NCBI GenBank assembly: GCA_944391495.1 | Contig: CALXTU010000007.1 | Coordinates: 1-43,096, forward strand | DNA from: an uncultured Alphaproteobacteria bacterium | GTDB taxonomy: Bacteria; Pseudomonadota; Alphaproteobacteria; RF32; CAG-239 | Reading direction: 5' to 3' | Length of the DNA: 43,096 bases | Made by a program: the position numbers and the translations under genes | Notes under the pieces: model-generated | Told to the model about the DNA's origin: nothing | Databases searched by the model: none | Seen by the model: the letters and a program-made list of their open reading frames with translations, nothing else | In this document: piece by piece, positions 8,393 to 17,480 of the stretch | Numbering within the stretch: the first letter of the stretch is position 1 | Layout: every line of letters starts with the position of its first letter

Positions 8393-10360
8393 ATGCGTAA
8401 AACAATAAGCCTCACCCTGTTACTGCCTCTGCTGGCGCTTGCCGCCTGTGATAAGGAAAGCCCGGAACTGCTCCCCTGCATGTGTGACCCGAACGCCGAT
8501 TCGACTTTGGGCATTTTCGACTGCATGTGCGAGCCCGTAAAAAAACGTCCCGTCCGCCGCATATCTTATCTGGAGGACAAACAGAAGATCCGTTATCAGA
8601 CCCTGATTATCGATGACCAGTACGATGCTTATGTCATGCTGCATCAAAGTCGCAATTCTTTTGCACCGATTAAACTGGAAAACGTTGACTTCCGCATCAG
8701 AAAAGACCGCCGTTACGACAGTTTTGATTCCAAACTCGGCGATTATCGCTTCCGCATTTTCGGCTGCCGGCGTGAAACCAAAAACGCTTTTCTCAACCAG
8801 GGAAGAGCCATGCAGAAAGATATGCACTTCTTTGATGTGTTTTATGAAACTTTGAACGATTACTATCCGGTTGTGGTCGATCCTTCCAACGTCCATTATG
8901 CCGATTCCGACAAAATTCCTCAGGCCGAATACCTGCTGACGGCTGAAATCACCGACTATTTTATGAACATTTGTGACGAATTCGACTGGAATGAGGCCAA
9001 ATCCAAACGTCTGCGCAGCGGCACCTCCGAAATGACCGTCGTTTGGCGCATTATGAACATTGCCAAAGACGAAGTTTACTGCCGCGGCACAACCACCGGC
9101 TACGGGCAAATCGCCGAGGGCGAACCCAACGGTGAAACCCTGCTGGTAGAACGCGCTTTTGAAGACGCTCTGGTAAAACTCCCGGAAATCAGCTGCTTTA
9201 ACTCGACTTTATCACAGCGTATCCGTCCGGAAGATATTCAGGCGCAACTTGCCAGAATAAACGGCCTGACCACCTGTCCGACCTGTTTCCAAAGCCAGTA
9301 TGCCGATGAGTTGGAAGCGGTTACCATGCTGCAGAACTGCCAACCGGTCTGCCAAGAACAAAGCTGTGTTCCGGTTGTTGAAAACATCGGTGAGGATAAT
9401 GTCGATGTTCTGGAAACCAGTTATGTTATCGCCGAAAACTGCCAGACGGCCGAACCGGTCGAAACCGGCGGCACCATAGTCAAAAATACCGGAGAAATCT
9501 CGGTCGGCGATGACTATTTTGTCGACATTCCTCTGGAAACCGAGACTTTCCAGGCCGTTGAAGAAGGCGGCGCCGCTGGAACCGGCAGCAATATTGAAGT
9601 CAACGAGATTGACGAGGCGGCCTTTGCCACCATCAGCAATGAATTCTGCATTGCCAACAATCCGCCGTTTGAAAACCTTAATCCGCAAAACCTTTACCGC
9701 CTGCGCGCCTCCATTGTTTCGGTTGAAAACGCTGCCGGTAAAAAAGGCGCCGGACTGATTATTGCCGATAATCTGGTTCTGACCTCGGCCGATCTAATTC
9801 AAAAAGACAATAACGTCTACAATCTGGAAACGGTTAACGACAAGACGTTCAAAGCCTCGGCTTTCCGGGTCAATCCGTCAAAGAACGTCGCGTTGCTGTT
9901 GCTTGACAAGCCCACTTCTTACCAGCCGCTGCCGATGTCCCTGACCTTGCCGGAAGTCAACAAAGACATTTTGCTCACGCTGGGACTGCTGAACTTTGAC
10001 GAAGACGGCGAAAACTACATTGACAACGAAGGCCGTGTCGTCGGTTACCGCTGGTCGGAAGACCGCGGTGCCGAAATCATCGTCGACACCTTTGTTCAGA
10101 CCGTAACCCTCGGCGGCGCGCTGATTGACCAAAAAGGCAACATCATCGGTATCGCTCACGAAAGCAGAAAAACCGACACCTCACCGGATCTGTTTATTCC
10201 GATCGAATCGGCGCTCAAGAGTGTGGGACTTGAGATCTGCGGACAGAGGACATCTACCGTCAAGGCAAAGCCCGTCCAGATTTATACGCCGGTTGCCGAT
10301 GCGATTGACAACTCCGCCGACAAATTGCCGAAACCGATGAGCGGACTGAGTAGAAAATAA
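8393..10360 (+). CDS. Large lipoprotein with degenerate trypsin-like C-terminal domain
   Basis: The 655-residue product begins with a lipoprotein signal ending LALAAC (lipid-modified Cys near residue 19). A Cys-containing segment follows, then a domain (about 60-275) I could not name, then an acidic linker. Residues about 430-620 look like a chymotrypsin/HtrA-type fold: GLIIADNLVLTSADLI, NVALLLLD and LGGALIDQKGNIIGI line up with the His, Asp and Ser motifs of that family. At all three places the catalytic residue appears replaced, so it is probably a non-catalytic pseudoprotease. AGGAG lies 9 nt before the start. It lies 25 bp after yifB and is followed by a strong terminator. Confidence 0.75.
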   Translation: MRKTISLTLLLPLLALAACDKESPELLPCMCDPNADSTLGIFDCMCEPVKKRPVRRISYLEDKQKIRYQTLIIDDQYDAYVMLHQSRNSFAPIKLENVDFRIRKDRRYDSFDSKLGDYRFRIFGCRRETKNAFLNQGRAMQKDMHFFDVFYETLNDYYPVVVDPSNVHYADSDKIPQAEYLLTAEITDYFMNICDEFDWNEAKSKRLRSGTSEMTVVWRIMNIAKDEVYCRGTTTGYGQIAEGEPNGETLLVERAFEDALVKLPEISCFNSTLSQRIRPEDIQAQLARINGLTTCPTCFQSQYADELEAVTMLQNCQPVCQEQSCVPVVENIGEDNVDVLETSYVIAENCQTAEPVETGGTIVKNTGEISVGDDYFVDIPLETETFQAVEEGGAAGTGSNIEVNEIDEAAFATISNEFCIANNPPFENLNPQNLYRLRASIVSVENAAGKKGAGLIIADNLVLTSADLIQKDNNVYNLETVNDKTFKASAFRVNPSKNVALLLLDKPTSYQPLPMSLTLPEVNKDILLTLGLLNFDEDGENYIDNEGRVVGYRWSEDRGAEIIVDTFVQTVTLGGALIDQKGNIIGIAHESRKTDTSPDLFIPIESALKSVGLEICGQRTSTVKAKPVQIYTPVADAIDNSADKLPKPMSGLSRK

Positions 10361-10374
10361 CGGGCTTGTCCGTC

Positions 10375-10409
10375 AAAAAAGCGCCCTTGCAAAATAAGGG
10401 CGCTTTTTT
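10375..10409 (+). terminator. Strong intrinsic terminator
   Basis: A 14-bp perfect stem (10375-10388 with 10396-10409) and a 7-nt loop, with T-run on the plus strand and A-run on the left arm. It ends the yifB-lipoprotein unit and insulates hslVU. Confidence 0.9.
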
Positions 10410-10420
10410 ATGCGCCGGCT

Positions 10421-10449
10421 CTTGCATCTGCCGATATCTTTCCCTACAT
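10421..10449 (+). promoter_or_regulatory. Candidate heat-shock (RpoH) promoter of hslVU
   Basis: CTTG (10421-10424), 18 bp, then CCTACAT (10443-10449). This approximates the alphaproteobacterial RpoH pattern CTTG-N17/18-CYTATNT with one mismatch, 37 bp upstream of hslV, a heat-shock gene. It could instead be a weak sigma-70 promoter. Confidence 0.45.
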
Positions 10450-10485
10450 AAGATAAATAAAACGTAACAACAAAGGTACCTCTTT

Positions 10486-11016
10486 ATGACCACAATTTTA
10501 TGCGTCCGCAAAGACAACCGCGTTGTCATGGCCGGCGACGGCCAGGCAACATTGGGTGAATCAGTCATCTTCAAATCACATTCAATCAAAGTCCGCCGCA
10601 TCGGCAACGGCCAGATTATCGCCGGTTTTGCCGGAGCCGCGGCCGACGGCATTACGTTAATCGAAAGGCTGGAAGCCAAACTCGAAAAACATGCCAACCA
10701 GCTCAAACGCGCCGCGGTCGAGCTGGCCAAAGACTGGCGTATGGACAAATATCTGCGTCAGCTGCAGGCCTTTATGATTGTTGCCGACAAAGACACCTCT
10801 CTGGTTATCTCCGGCACCGGCGAAGTCATGGAACCGGACGACGGTATCATCGGCATAGGTTCGGGCGGCAATTATGCCATGGCGGCGGCCAAAGCCCTTT
10901 ACGACGTCAAAGACATGAGCCCGGAAGATATTGCCGCCAAAGCCATGAAAATAGCCGGCGATATAGATATTTACACCAACCACAACGTTATTATTGAAAG
11001 TATCAGCAATGACTAA
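10486..11016 (+). CDS. hslV: ATP-dependent protease subunit HslV
   Basis: Peptidase subunit of the HslUV (ClpQY) complex, a proteasome-related dodecamer in the cytoplasm. The 176-residue product starts [20 protein letters not shown]; removal of Met exposes the catalytic Thr. Further family motifs are QATLGE and [27 protein letters not shown] lies 9 nt before the start. It overlaps hslU by 8 bp, so the two subunits are translationally coupled. Confidence 0.97.
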   Translation: MTTILCVRKDNRVVMAGDGQATLGESVIFKSHSIKVRRIGNGQIIAGFAGAAADGITLIERLEAKLEKHANQLKRAAVELAKDWRMDKYLRQLQAFMIVADKDTSLVISGTGEVMEPDDGIIGIGSGGNYAMAAAKALYDVKDMSPEDIAAKAMKIAGDIDIYTNHNVIIESISND

Positions 11017-12316
11017 CTTCAGCCCGCGTGAAATTGTTTCCGAACTGGACAAGTACATCATCGGCCAGGACGAGGCCAAAAAAGCCGTGGCGATTGCCTT
11101 GCGTAACCGCTGGCGCCGGATGCAGCTTCCCGACAAATTAAAAGAAGAAATCGTTCCGAAAAATATTTTGATGATCGGCCCGACCGGTGTCGGCAAAACC
11201 GAAATTTCCAGACGTCTGGCCAAACTTGCCAAAGCGCCGTTCATCAAGGTTGAGGCCACCAAATTCACCGAAATCGGCTATGTCGGCCGTGATGTCGAAA
11301 GCATTATCCGCGATCTGGTGGAAATATCCCTGGTTCAAACTCGCAAACATTTGCGCAAAAGCGTTTCTGCCAAAGCGGAATCCTCCGCCGAAAAACGTTT
11401 GGTCGACGCTCTGGTCGGCAATGATGCCGGTGAAGAAACCAAGGCCAAATTTCTGCAAATGCTGCGCAATCATCAGCTTGACGAGCGCGAGGTTGAAATA
11501 TCCCTGCTTGACAACTTCAATGCCTCAATGCCGACGATTGACATTCCGGGAATGCCCGGCGCCTCAATGGGCATGATAAGCCTGGGCGATTTGCTGGGCG
11601 GGATGCCGCAAAAGTACAAAACCCGCAAACTGAAAGTTACCGACGCATTCAAAGCCCTGGTTGACGAAGAATGCGACAAACTGCTTGATAATGAAATGAT
11701 TACCGCCGAGGCCATCAAAGCGGTAGAAAACGACGGTATTGTCTTCATCGACGAGATTGACAAAATCACCGGCAAATCCGAAAGCACCCGCGGCGACGTT
11801 TCGCGCGAGGGTGTCCAGCGCGACCTGCTGCCGCTGATTGAAGGTACCACCGTTTCAACCAAATACGGTATGGTCAAAACCGATCATATTCTGTTTATCT
11901 GCTCCGGCGCTTTTCATTTGTCAAAACCATCGGACATGCTGCCGGAATTGCAGGGACGTCTGCCGATTCGCGTTGAGCTGAAAGCCCTCACTCATAACGA
12001 TTTTGTCCGGATTTTGACCGAACCGGAGGCCAACCTTATCGAACAATATATCGCCCTGCTCGGCACCGAAGATTTTCATCTCCGGTTCTCGCCGGAAGCC
12101 ATTGATAAAATTGCCGATATCGCCGTCACCATCAACGAAAATGTTGAGAACATCGGCGCCCGCCGGTTGCATACGGTCTTAGAAATTCTTTTGGAAGACA
12201 TCAGCTTTACGGCGTCTGATAAGGGAGGCCAGGAACTGACCGTAACGGCACAAATGGTCGAAGACAAACTGAGCAAATATACCGTTTCTTCCGATTTGTC
12301 GAAATTTATCTTATGA
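11009..12316 (+). CDS. hslU: ATP-dependent protease ATPase subunit HslU
   Basis: AAA+ unfoldase of the HslUV protease. The 435 residues include the start [19 protein letters not shown], Walker [10 protein letters not shown] near residue 60, an insertion (I) domain around 110-230, Walker [11 protein letters not shown] near 250, and the conserved C-terminal tail ending DLSKFIL, which docks into HslV to activate it. The ATG at 11009 lies inside hslV; a TTG at 10994 would add five non-family residues. It overlaps hemW by 4 bp. Confidence 0.97.
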   Translation: MTNFSPREIVSELDKYIIGQDEAKKAVAIALRNRWRRMQLPDKLKEEIVPKNILMIGPTGVGKTEISRRLAKLAKAPFIKVEATKFTEIGYVGRDVESIIRDLVEISLVQTRKHLRKSVSAKAESSAEKRLVDALVGNDAGEETKAKFLQMLRNHQLDEREVEISLLDNFNASMPTIDIPGMPGASMGMISLGDLLGGMPQKYKTRKLKVTDAFKALVDEECDKLLDNEMITAEAIKAVENDGIVFIDEIDKITGKSESTRGDVSREGVQRDLLPLIEGTTVSTKYGMVKTDHILFICSGAFHLSKPSDMLPELQGRLPIRVELKALTHNDFVRILTEPEANLIEQYIALLGTEDFHLRFSPEAIDKIADIAVTINENVENIGARRLHTVLEILLEDISFTASDKGGQELTVTAQMVEDKLSKYTVSSDLSKFIL

Positions 12317-13413
12317 CATCGGCTGCCGCACAAAATTTAAGTATTTATCTGCATTGGCCTTTTTGCCAGAGCAAATGCCCCTATTGTGATTTCTTCAGCC
12401 GGGTAAAAAAGAACATCGACCAGGAGGCCGTCATCAGCGGCTGGCTGCAGCAATTGGAGCGTTATGCTGAAATTTTGCCGAAGCGCCGGATTATATCCGT
12501 TTTTTTCGGCGGCGGCACCCCCTCGCTCATCAAACCGCAAAACATATCCCGGGTTTTGGAAAAAATAAGCGGTTTATGGCCGGTTGACGGCAATATTGAA
12601 GTTTCGCTGGAGGCTAATCCGAACACCCGGATGCCGAATTTGTTTGCCGACCTGGCTGCCGCCGGCATAAACCGCCTGTCTTTGGGCATTCAGTCACTTG
12701 ATGACCGTGAATTGAAATTCCTCGGCCGCACCCATTCGGCGGCGGAGGCACGACAAGCCGTCAATGATGTTCTGCACTGTTTTGACAATCACTCGGCCGA
12801 CTTTATATACGCTCTGCCCGGACAAGAACCCGAAACCTGGAAACAGCGGGTTGCGGAAATTGCTTCTCTCGGCTTCAGGCATCTTTCGCTGTATCAGCTG
12901 ACAATTGAAGAAAATACACCGTTTTACCGCAAGGGTGTTAAACCGGCGGATGAAGATAATGCCGCCGCCATGTATCACCTGAGCGAAACGGCTCTTGCCG
13001 CCGCCGGTTATGCCAAATACGAAGTATCCAACTACGCCCGCTCCGGATTTCAGTCTGTCCACAACAATGTCTACTGGCAGGGCGGTGACTACATCGGCAT
13101 CGGCGAAACAGCCCATGGCCGGCTGCGTAAAGACGGCAGGTTTTATGCCGTAACCGACCCGCTGCAATTTGAAGAACTGACGGCGGCCGAACGCGCCGAA
13201 GAACTGGTCATCATGGGACTGCGCCTGACCGCCGGCATTGACAAAAAGCGGTTTCATGACTGCTGCGGCCTGAACTTTGACGCTTTTATCAATCAGAACT
13301 TCAAACAACAGGCCCTTACCGCCGGCCTGTTGCAAGAAACCTCTGCCGTCTTAAAAGCAACGGCAGAAGGATTTTTGCTGCTCGACTACCTTATTTCCGG
13401 CCTCTGCGGCTAA
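12313..13413 (+). CDS. hemW: Radical SAM heme chaperone HemW
   Basis: The 366-residue protein belongs to the HemN/HemW group. The radical SAM cluster motif [10 protein letters not shown] lies near residue 25, followed by FFGGGTPSL and the SAM-binding segment [10 protein letters not shown]. In contrast to true HemN, the cluster motif is followed by F and the protein is short, as in HemW, which binds heme and is thought to deliver it to heme proteins. The ATG overlaps the hslU stop (ATGA). Its stop overlaps that of the convergent EamA gene by 4 bp. Confidence 0.9.
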   Translation: MTSAAAQNLSIYLHWPFCQSKCPYCDFFSRVKKNIDQEAVISGWLQQLERYAEILPKRRIISVFFGGGTPSLIKPQNISRVLEKISGLWPVDGNIEVSLEANPNTRMPNLFADLAAAGINRLSLGIQSLDDRELKFLGRTHSAAEARQAVNDVLHCFDNHSADFIYALPGQEPETWKQRVAEIASLGFRHLSLYQLTIEENTPFYRKGVKPADEDNAAAMYHLSETALAAAGYAKYEVSNYARSGFQSVHNNVYWQGGDYIGIGETAHGRLRKDGRFYAVTDPLQFEELTAAERAEELVIMGLRLTAGIDKKRFHDCCGLNFDAFINQNFKQQALTAGLLQETSAVLKATAEGFLLLDYLISGLCG

Positions 13414-14306
13414 TCGTCGACATGAAAATCACCGTTCACCAAAATCATAATCATGGCCAGAAAAAACACCATTGCAAAACCAGCCTTGGCCGATAATCCT
13501 TTTTCGCGCCGGTTAGCCCGGCTCAACATAAAAACAAACAACGGTGCCGTCAACAACAGGGTTACCACATAACCCGGATTGGGTGCCAGCCTCATTGCCA
13601 TTGTTTTGGCGGCAATCAGAGCTGCCGAAAAACCGATGATATACAACCCGGTATGCACAATCCCAGGAGCAAAAATCCTGCGCCAAATCTTGCCGGACGG
13701 CGACGTCATTCGCAACAGCACCAGATTATAACAGCCGGATACGAAAGTCGCCACCGCCAGATAATACAAAATATTGGTCCATATATTCTGCCCCATCATG
13801 GCGATTTCTTTTGTTGCGGCGCTCATTCCGGCCAGCGCCAGCACCGCCGGCAGCATATACCAAAACGCCTGCCGCGTCACACGGCTTTTCATCATATACC
13901 AATAACAGACGCTGAACCCGGATAATGCCAGCAGCAAAGTAATAAAGACACTGCCGTTGTCAAACAGCTTGATAAACAATTTCGGCGTCAACGCCCACCA
14001 GATAACGGTTGTCACCAGCACGCTGAGCACCATCAGCCTTGATGCCGTGCCGGCGCCGTATCTGGCCGAAGCAAAAAACAAATGTGAATCATAAATTCCG
14101 ATAAGCAGCCCCTGAAAAATAAGAAGTGCCCAGTTGCGCCAGTCCGTTTGCCACGGCACCAAAAACAAAAAAGGCAAAAACAATAACGATATGCCGAAAC
14201 CGCGCCAAACACCCAGCACATAACCGTTAAAGCGATGATGCTGGTTGACCATGGTATACAGCGCCATAAAAAAGCCGTAAATCAATCCGTTAATTATCCA
14301 AAGCAT
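13410..14306 (-). CDS. EamA/DMT-type membrane transporter
   Basis: Highly hydrophobic 298-residue protein with about ten predicted transmembrane segments in two halves, the layout of drug/metabolite transporters of the EamA type. The substrate cannot be inferred. AAGGAAAAG lies directly upstream of the ATG at 14306. It is convergent with hemW. A second, more AT-rich protein of the same general class is encoded at 40847-41737. Confidence 0.8.
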   Translation of the reverse strand: MLWIINGLIYGFFMALYTMVNQHHRFNGYVLGVWRGFGISLLFLPFLFLVPWQTDWRNWALLIFQGLLIGIYDSHLFFASARYGAGTASRLMVLSVLVTTVIWWALTPKLFIKLFDNGSVFITLLLALSGFSVCYWYMMKSRVTRQAFWYMLPAVLALAGMSAATKEIAMMGQNIWTNILYYLAVATFVSGCYNLVLLRMTSPSGKIWRRIFAPGIVHTGLYIIGFSAALIAAKTMAMRLAPNPGYVVTLLLTAPLFVFMLSRANRREKGLSAKAGFAMVFFLAMIMILVNGDFHVDD

Positions 14307-14341
14307 TTCTTTTCCTTAACAATATTCAAGAATATATGCTT

Positions 14342-14350
14342 TGGTATAAT
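14342..14350 (+). promoter_or_regulatory. Extended -10 promoter-like sequence facing the tandem repeats
   Basis: TGGTATAAT at 14342-14350 is a perfect extended -10 (TGN-TATAAT) on the plus strand, 17 bp before the first 132-bp repeat. No clear -35 is present, as is usual for extended -10 promoters. Confidence 0.35.
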
Positions 14351-14366
14351 ATTTTAAACGGCCGCC

Positions 14367-14800
14367 GACGGTGTAAAATCGCTCTTGTATGTACCGTTAT
14401 ACCTTTAGCTCAAAAAAAGTTCGGAGAATGGTGCAGACAAAGTGATTTCTAACTGCGGCGGTGAGTGAACGTACAAAAAAGGTACGTGACCGAGCTGCTG
14501 ACGGTGTAAAATCGCTCTTGTATGCGCCGTTAGTCTTTGGTTCAAAAAAGTTCGGAGAATGGTGTAGACAAAGTGATTTCTAACTGCGGCGGTGAGTGAA
14601 CGTACAAAAAAGGTACGTGACCGAGCTGCTGACGGTGTAAAATCGCTCTTGTATGCGCCGTTATGTCTTTGGTTCAAAAAAGTTCGGAGAATGGTGCAGA
14701 CAAAGTGATTTCTAACCGCGGCGGCGAGTGAGCGTACAAAGGAGGTACGTGACCGAGCCGCCGACGGTGTAAAATCGCTTTTGTATGCGCCGTTATACGA
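14367..14800 (+). repeat. 132-bp tandem repeat block (three units plus a partial fourth)
   Basis: Units start at 14367, 14500 and 14631, with a 38-bp partial at 14763, and fill the interval between the EamA and methyltransferase genes. Each full unit ends in a hairpin (14456-14500, 14587-14631, 14719-14763) with an inner stem around ACGTAC, a 7-nt loop, and an outer 7-bp stem. Differences between units keep the pairing on the plus strand by G-U exchange. A 175-residue open frame on the minus strand simply follows the 44-codon period and is not considered a gene. The partial fourth unit contains the stop codon of the methyltransferase. Confidence 0.9.
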
Positions 14801-15491
14801 ACTTTTTATAAAAGGCCTTGCGCTGCCGCCTGCCCTTTCCCCACAAATTACCCCAGCCGTTGACCGGACGATGTCCTTCCGCGGCGGCAAAATCAAAATC
14901 CCGGTGCAAAAAGAGCGATGTCGTTTTGGCATAACAATTCATCGGACAGCAGCCATAAAAATCTACCTGCAGCAAACCGGCCTGCCGCAGGGTTTCGACG
15001 GCTGCGGCATAATCTTCAGAGGTCGCAATACGGTCGCTGTCATCCAGAATAATCATACCGCCCGGCACCAGAGCTTTAACCGCTGCCGCGGCACACTGCC
15101 GGCGGCGGATGCCGTCAATCACAATAACGTCATACGACTGCCCGCTCTCCCAAACGGCGTTTTCATAAGCCTCATCTTCCGTTCTCAGCATAATATTAAG
15201 ATTAGGCGCTTTCAGCTCCTGCTGCCATTTGTCAAACCACTGCGGATTGTTCTCAACCGTGGTCAGACTCAAAGCCCGCTCGGCCCAAAACAACGCCGAC
15301 TGTCCGCAGCCGTATTCAAAAATTTTTTTGTCATGATAGGCAAAAGACCGCAGATATTCAATGGCCGGATATGTATACCACGGTATGGGACGCCCGTCGC
15401 GATCCAGACAAATTTGCTCGTCAATTGAACGCTCTATGGCAAAATCATGACGCCACATCTCAATAAAAGCTTTAAACTTTTCGCTATACAT
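14793..15491 (-). CDS. Class I SAM-dependent methyltransferase, substrate unknown
   Basis: With this start the protein has 232 residues. It shows the Rossmann methyltransferase pattern: motif I IFEYGCGQSALFWAERA, an acidic residue after beta-2 (TTVENNPQWF), motif IV YDVIVIDGIRRR, and GGMIILDDSD. The substrate cannot be told. An alternative start at 15539 adds 16 residues but lacks a ribosome-binding site and lies in the -10 of the divergent promoter; the chosen ATG has GGGAAGAGG just upstream. The last codons run into the 132-bp repeat block. Confidence 0.7.
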   Translation of the reverse strand: MYSEKFKAFIEMWRHDFAIERSIDEQICLDRDGRPIPWYTYPAIEYLRSFAYHDKKIFEYGCGQSALFWAERALSLTTVENNPQWFDKWQQELKAPNLNIMLRTEDEAYENAVWESGQSYDVIVIDGIRRRQCAAAAVKALVPGGMIILDDSDRIATSEDYAAAVETLRQAGLLQVDFYGCCPMNCYAKTTSLFLHRDFDFAAAEGHRPVNGWGNLWGKGRRQRKAFYKKFV

Positions 15492-15509
15492 GCCTCTTCC
15501 CCGCCGCGG

Positions 15510-15539
15510 TTGAAAAATCCCGTTGCTGTCATATATCAT
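15510..15539 (+). promoter_or_regulatory. Sigma-70 promoter of the DUF378 gene
   Basis: TTGAAA (15510-15515), an 18-bp spacer, and TATCAT (15534-15539), 34 bp upstream of the DUF378 start codon. Confidence 0.5.
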
Positions 15540-15572
15540 AAAAGCATGAAAAAATAAACAGGAGATTATACC

Positions 15573-15794
15573 ATGAACAGCATAATGCGTACCACCGCTT
15601 TGGTCTTGACCATCATCGGCGGCATAAACTGGGGACTTGTCGGCCTGTTCGGCTTTGATCTGGTCGCTTTTTTATTCGGCCCGCTCAGCGTTCTGAGCCG
15701 CATTGTTTACGTCCTGATTGCTTTATCGGCCATCACGCTGGCCTTTGCGCCGGCCTGCTCGCTTAAAGAAGCCGTTCAGCATAAGATGAATTAA
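15573..15794 (+). CDS. DUF378 family small membrane protein
   Basis: The 73-residue protein has two transmembrane helices and the family signature IIGGINWGLVGLFGFDLVA. The family is widespread in bacteria and its function is unknown. AGGAG lies 8 nt before the ATG, and it has its own promoter and terminator, so it is monocistronic. Confidence 0.9.
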   Translation: MNSIMRTTALVLTIIGGINWGLVGLFGFDLVAFLFGPLSVLSRIVYVLIALSAITLAFAPACSLKEAVQHKMN

Positions 15795-15800
15795 ACAACC

Positions 15801-15829
15801 AAAGCCCCGCTTATCCGGGGCTTTTCTTT
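15801..15829 (+). terminator. Intrinsic terminator of the DUF378 gene
   Basis: A 9-bp perfect stem (15801-15809 with 15816-15824), 6-nt loop, then a T-rich run. Confidence 0.85.
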
Positions 15830-15832
15830 TTC

Positions 15833-16402
15833 TTAGTCCGGCAGTTCGCCGTCTTCCTCACCGGCTTCCGTTTCCAGAACCCTGACGGCAATGTCATAGT
15901 CAAACCCGGCGCGCACCAAAACGGCCAGATCTTTGGAGCGCCGTTCTTTGCGTACCTCTCCGCTCGGGCTGAAGGGACCTATTTTTTTCCGGCGCGCCAA
16001 CCGCATGGCCGAGGCAAACGGATCATATTCCTGGGCATCAAGCAGCCGGCCGGCTAACTGATCATCAATACCCTTTTCCCTAAGCTTTCCCAAAATATAG
16101 CGCGGAGACTTTCCCGCCGCCAGATACCCGCGGATTTTAATCTCGGCAAAACGGGCATCGTCAACATATTTCAACCGCACAAAATCGGCCAGCAGTTTTT
16201 CAACCTGCTCATAGGCCTCATGCTTGTCAAAATCTTTGTCATAGCGGGCATAAGCATCTATACGCCGCCGCAATACTGCCCGCAACGCCGCCTCCGAGGT
16301 TTCAAACCGTTTGAGGTAATACAGGGCGATGTTCCGCAGCCGCTGCGGTGTAATTTTTTTCGGCGGTCTGGGGGCATATTCTTTTTTATTTTCCGACAAC
16401 AC
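15833..16402 (-). CDS. recX: RecX family regulator of RecA
   Basis: The 189 residues are rich in Arg/Lys/Glu and show the three-helix repeats of RecX: ALYYLKRFETSEAALRAVLRRRI, then VKYVDDARFAE-like LKYVDDARFAEIKIRGYLAAGKSPRYILGK around the middle. RecX modulates RecA filaments. Here it is not beside recA but divergent from hslO, 72 bp apart. Confidence 0.85.
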   Translation of the reverse strand: MLSENKKEYAPRPPKKITPQRLRNIALYYLKRFETSEAALRAVLRRRIDAYARYDKDFDKHEAYEQVEKLLADFVRLKYVDDARFAEIKIRGYLAAGKSPRYILGKLREKGIDDQLAGRLLDAQEYDPFASAMRLARRKKIGPFSPSGEVRKERRSKDLAVLVRAGFDYDIAVRVLETEAGEEDGELPD

Positions 16403-16474
16403 TTGAAAAATCCCTCGTTTTGGATTATAGCATTAATAAATTTTCACCACCCAGTATACCGAGGATTTATACGA

Positions 16475-17392
16475 ATGCCCAACAAAAATTTTGACAATTG
16501 TGTATCTTTTTTCATTGACAACGGCGCTTTTCAGGGGCGCTTAATCCGCCTTAACGAGGTTGTCAACACCATTTTGGAAAAACACGCCTACCCGCGGCCT
16601 GTTTCCGCCGTCATTGCCGAGAGCACGGTTCTGGCAGCCATGCTGGCCAGCACTTTGAAATACGACGGGCTTTTCACGCTGCAAACCCAGAGCAACGGAC
16701 CGGTATCAATGATTGTGGTTGATGTCACTTCCGCCGGCAAAATCCGCGCCTGTGCCAAATTTGACGAACAACGCCTTGAGGCGGGACAAACTTTGCGTAA
16801 AACCAGCGGCGAGATTGAACCCGCGCCGCATCTTATGGGCGCCGGCCACCTGGCTTTTACCGTCGACCAAGGCAAAAACACCGAGCTTTATCAGGGTATT
16901 GTAGATCTTCAGGGCAAAAATCTGACCGAATGTGCGTTGCGCTATTTCAAACAGTCCGAACAGATTGACACCAATCTGAAACTTTTTCTTTTGCCACCTC
17001 AGGGTGAAAGCAAAACCTGGCTGGCAGCCGGCATCATGCTGCAAAAAATGCCGCTGAAAGGCGGCGCGGCGGTTGACGCCGACGCGGCAGCCGAAGCCTG
17101 GAACGAGGCCAACGTTTTCCTGGAAAGCCTTTCCGAAAACGAAGTCTTTGACGCCTCGCTTTCCTCGGCCGATATTCTGCACCGCCTGTTCCACGGCAAC
17201 GACCTCAAGATTGTCCAGACCAAAGAATATTCCTTTGGCTGCCGCTGCAGCCGGGACAAACTGCTCAACACGCTGAGCACTTTTTCCAAAGAGGATATTG
17301 CCTCAATGGTAGAAAACGGCAAAATCACGGCTACCTGTCATTTTTGCTCGGCGCAATACTGCTTTGACCCCGGCGAACTGATAAAACAATAG
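16475..17392 (+). CDS. hslO: Redox-regulated chaperone Hsp33
   Basis: Holdase chaperone activated by oxidation in the cytoplasm. The 305-residue protein has the N-terminal substrate domain (FFIDNGAFQGRLIRL, HAYPRPVSAVIAE) and the C-terminal zinc switch with both cysteine pairs, FGCRCSRDK and ATCHFCSAQY. GAGGA at 16461-16465 sets the start at 16475; in-frame codons further upstream overlap recX and are not used. Confidence 0.95.
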   Translation: MPNKNFDNCVSFFIDNGAFQGRLIRLNEVVNTILEKHAYPRPVSAVIAESTVLAAMLASTLKYDGLFTLQTQSNGPVSMIVVDVTSAGKIRACAKFDEQRLEAGQTLRKTSGEIEPAPHLMGAGHLAFTVDQGKNTELYQGIVDLQGKNLTECALRYFKQSEQIDTNLKLFLLPPQGESKTWLAAGIMLQKMPLKGGAAVDADAAAEAWNEANVFLESLSENEVFDASLSSADILHRLFHGNDLKIVQTKEYSFGCRCSRDKLLNTLSTFSKEDIASMVENGKITATCHFCSAQYCFDPGELIKQ

Positions 17393-17430
17393 TTTAACCA
17401 GATTTTAATTAATTCATCTGTATACTGCAG

Positions 17431-17467
17431 ACAGCTGCGGAAGAAATCCGCCGGCTGTTTGTTTTTT
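17431..17467 (+). terminator. Probable terminator of hslO
   Basis: Stem of ACAGC/GCTGT plus GCGG/CCGC with a small internal asymmetry, followed by TTGTTTTTT. It lies 38 bp after the hslO stop. Confidence 0.7.
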
Positions 17468-17480
17468 AACCTTTGGGCTG

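Noticed and set aside
14367..14800. CRISPR array
   Set aside because: Units are 132 bp and repeated throughout, with no alternation of short repeats and unique spacers, and no cas genes are present.
14405..14932. 175-residue open frame on the minus strand with 44-residue repeats
   Set aside because: It follows the 132-bp DNA repeat (a multiple of three), overlaps the 3' end of the methyltransferase gene, and has a low-complexity basic composition. The base changes between units fit RNA pairing better than coding constraint.
16220..16474. 85-residue N-terminal extension of hslO
   Set aside because: It overlaps recX and lacks Hsp33 similarity; GAGGA and the family start are at 16475.
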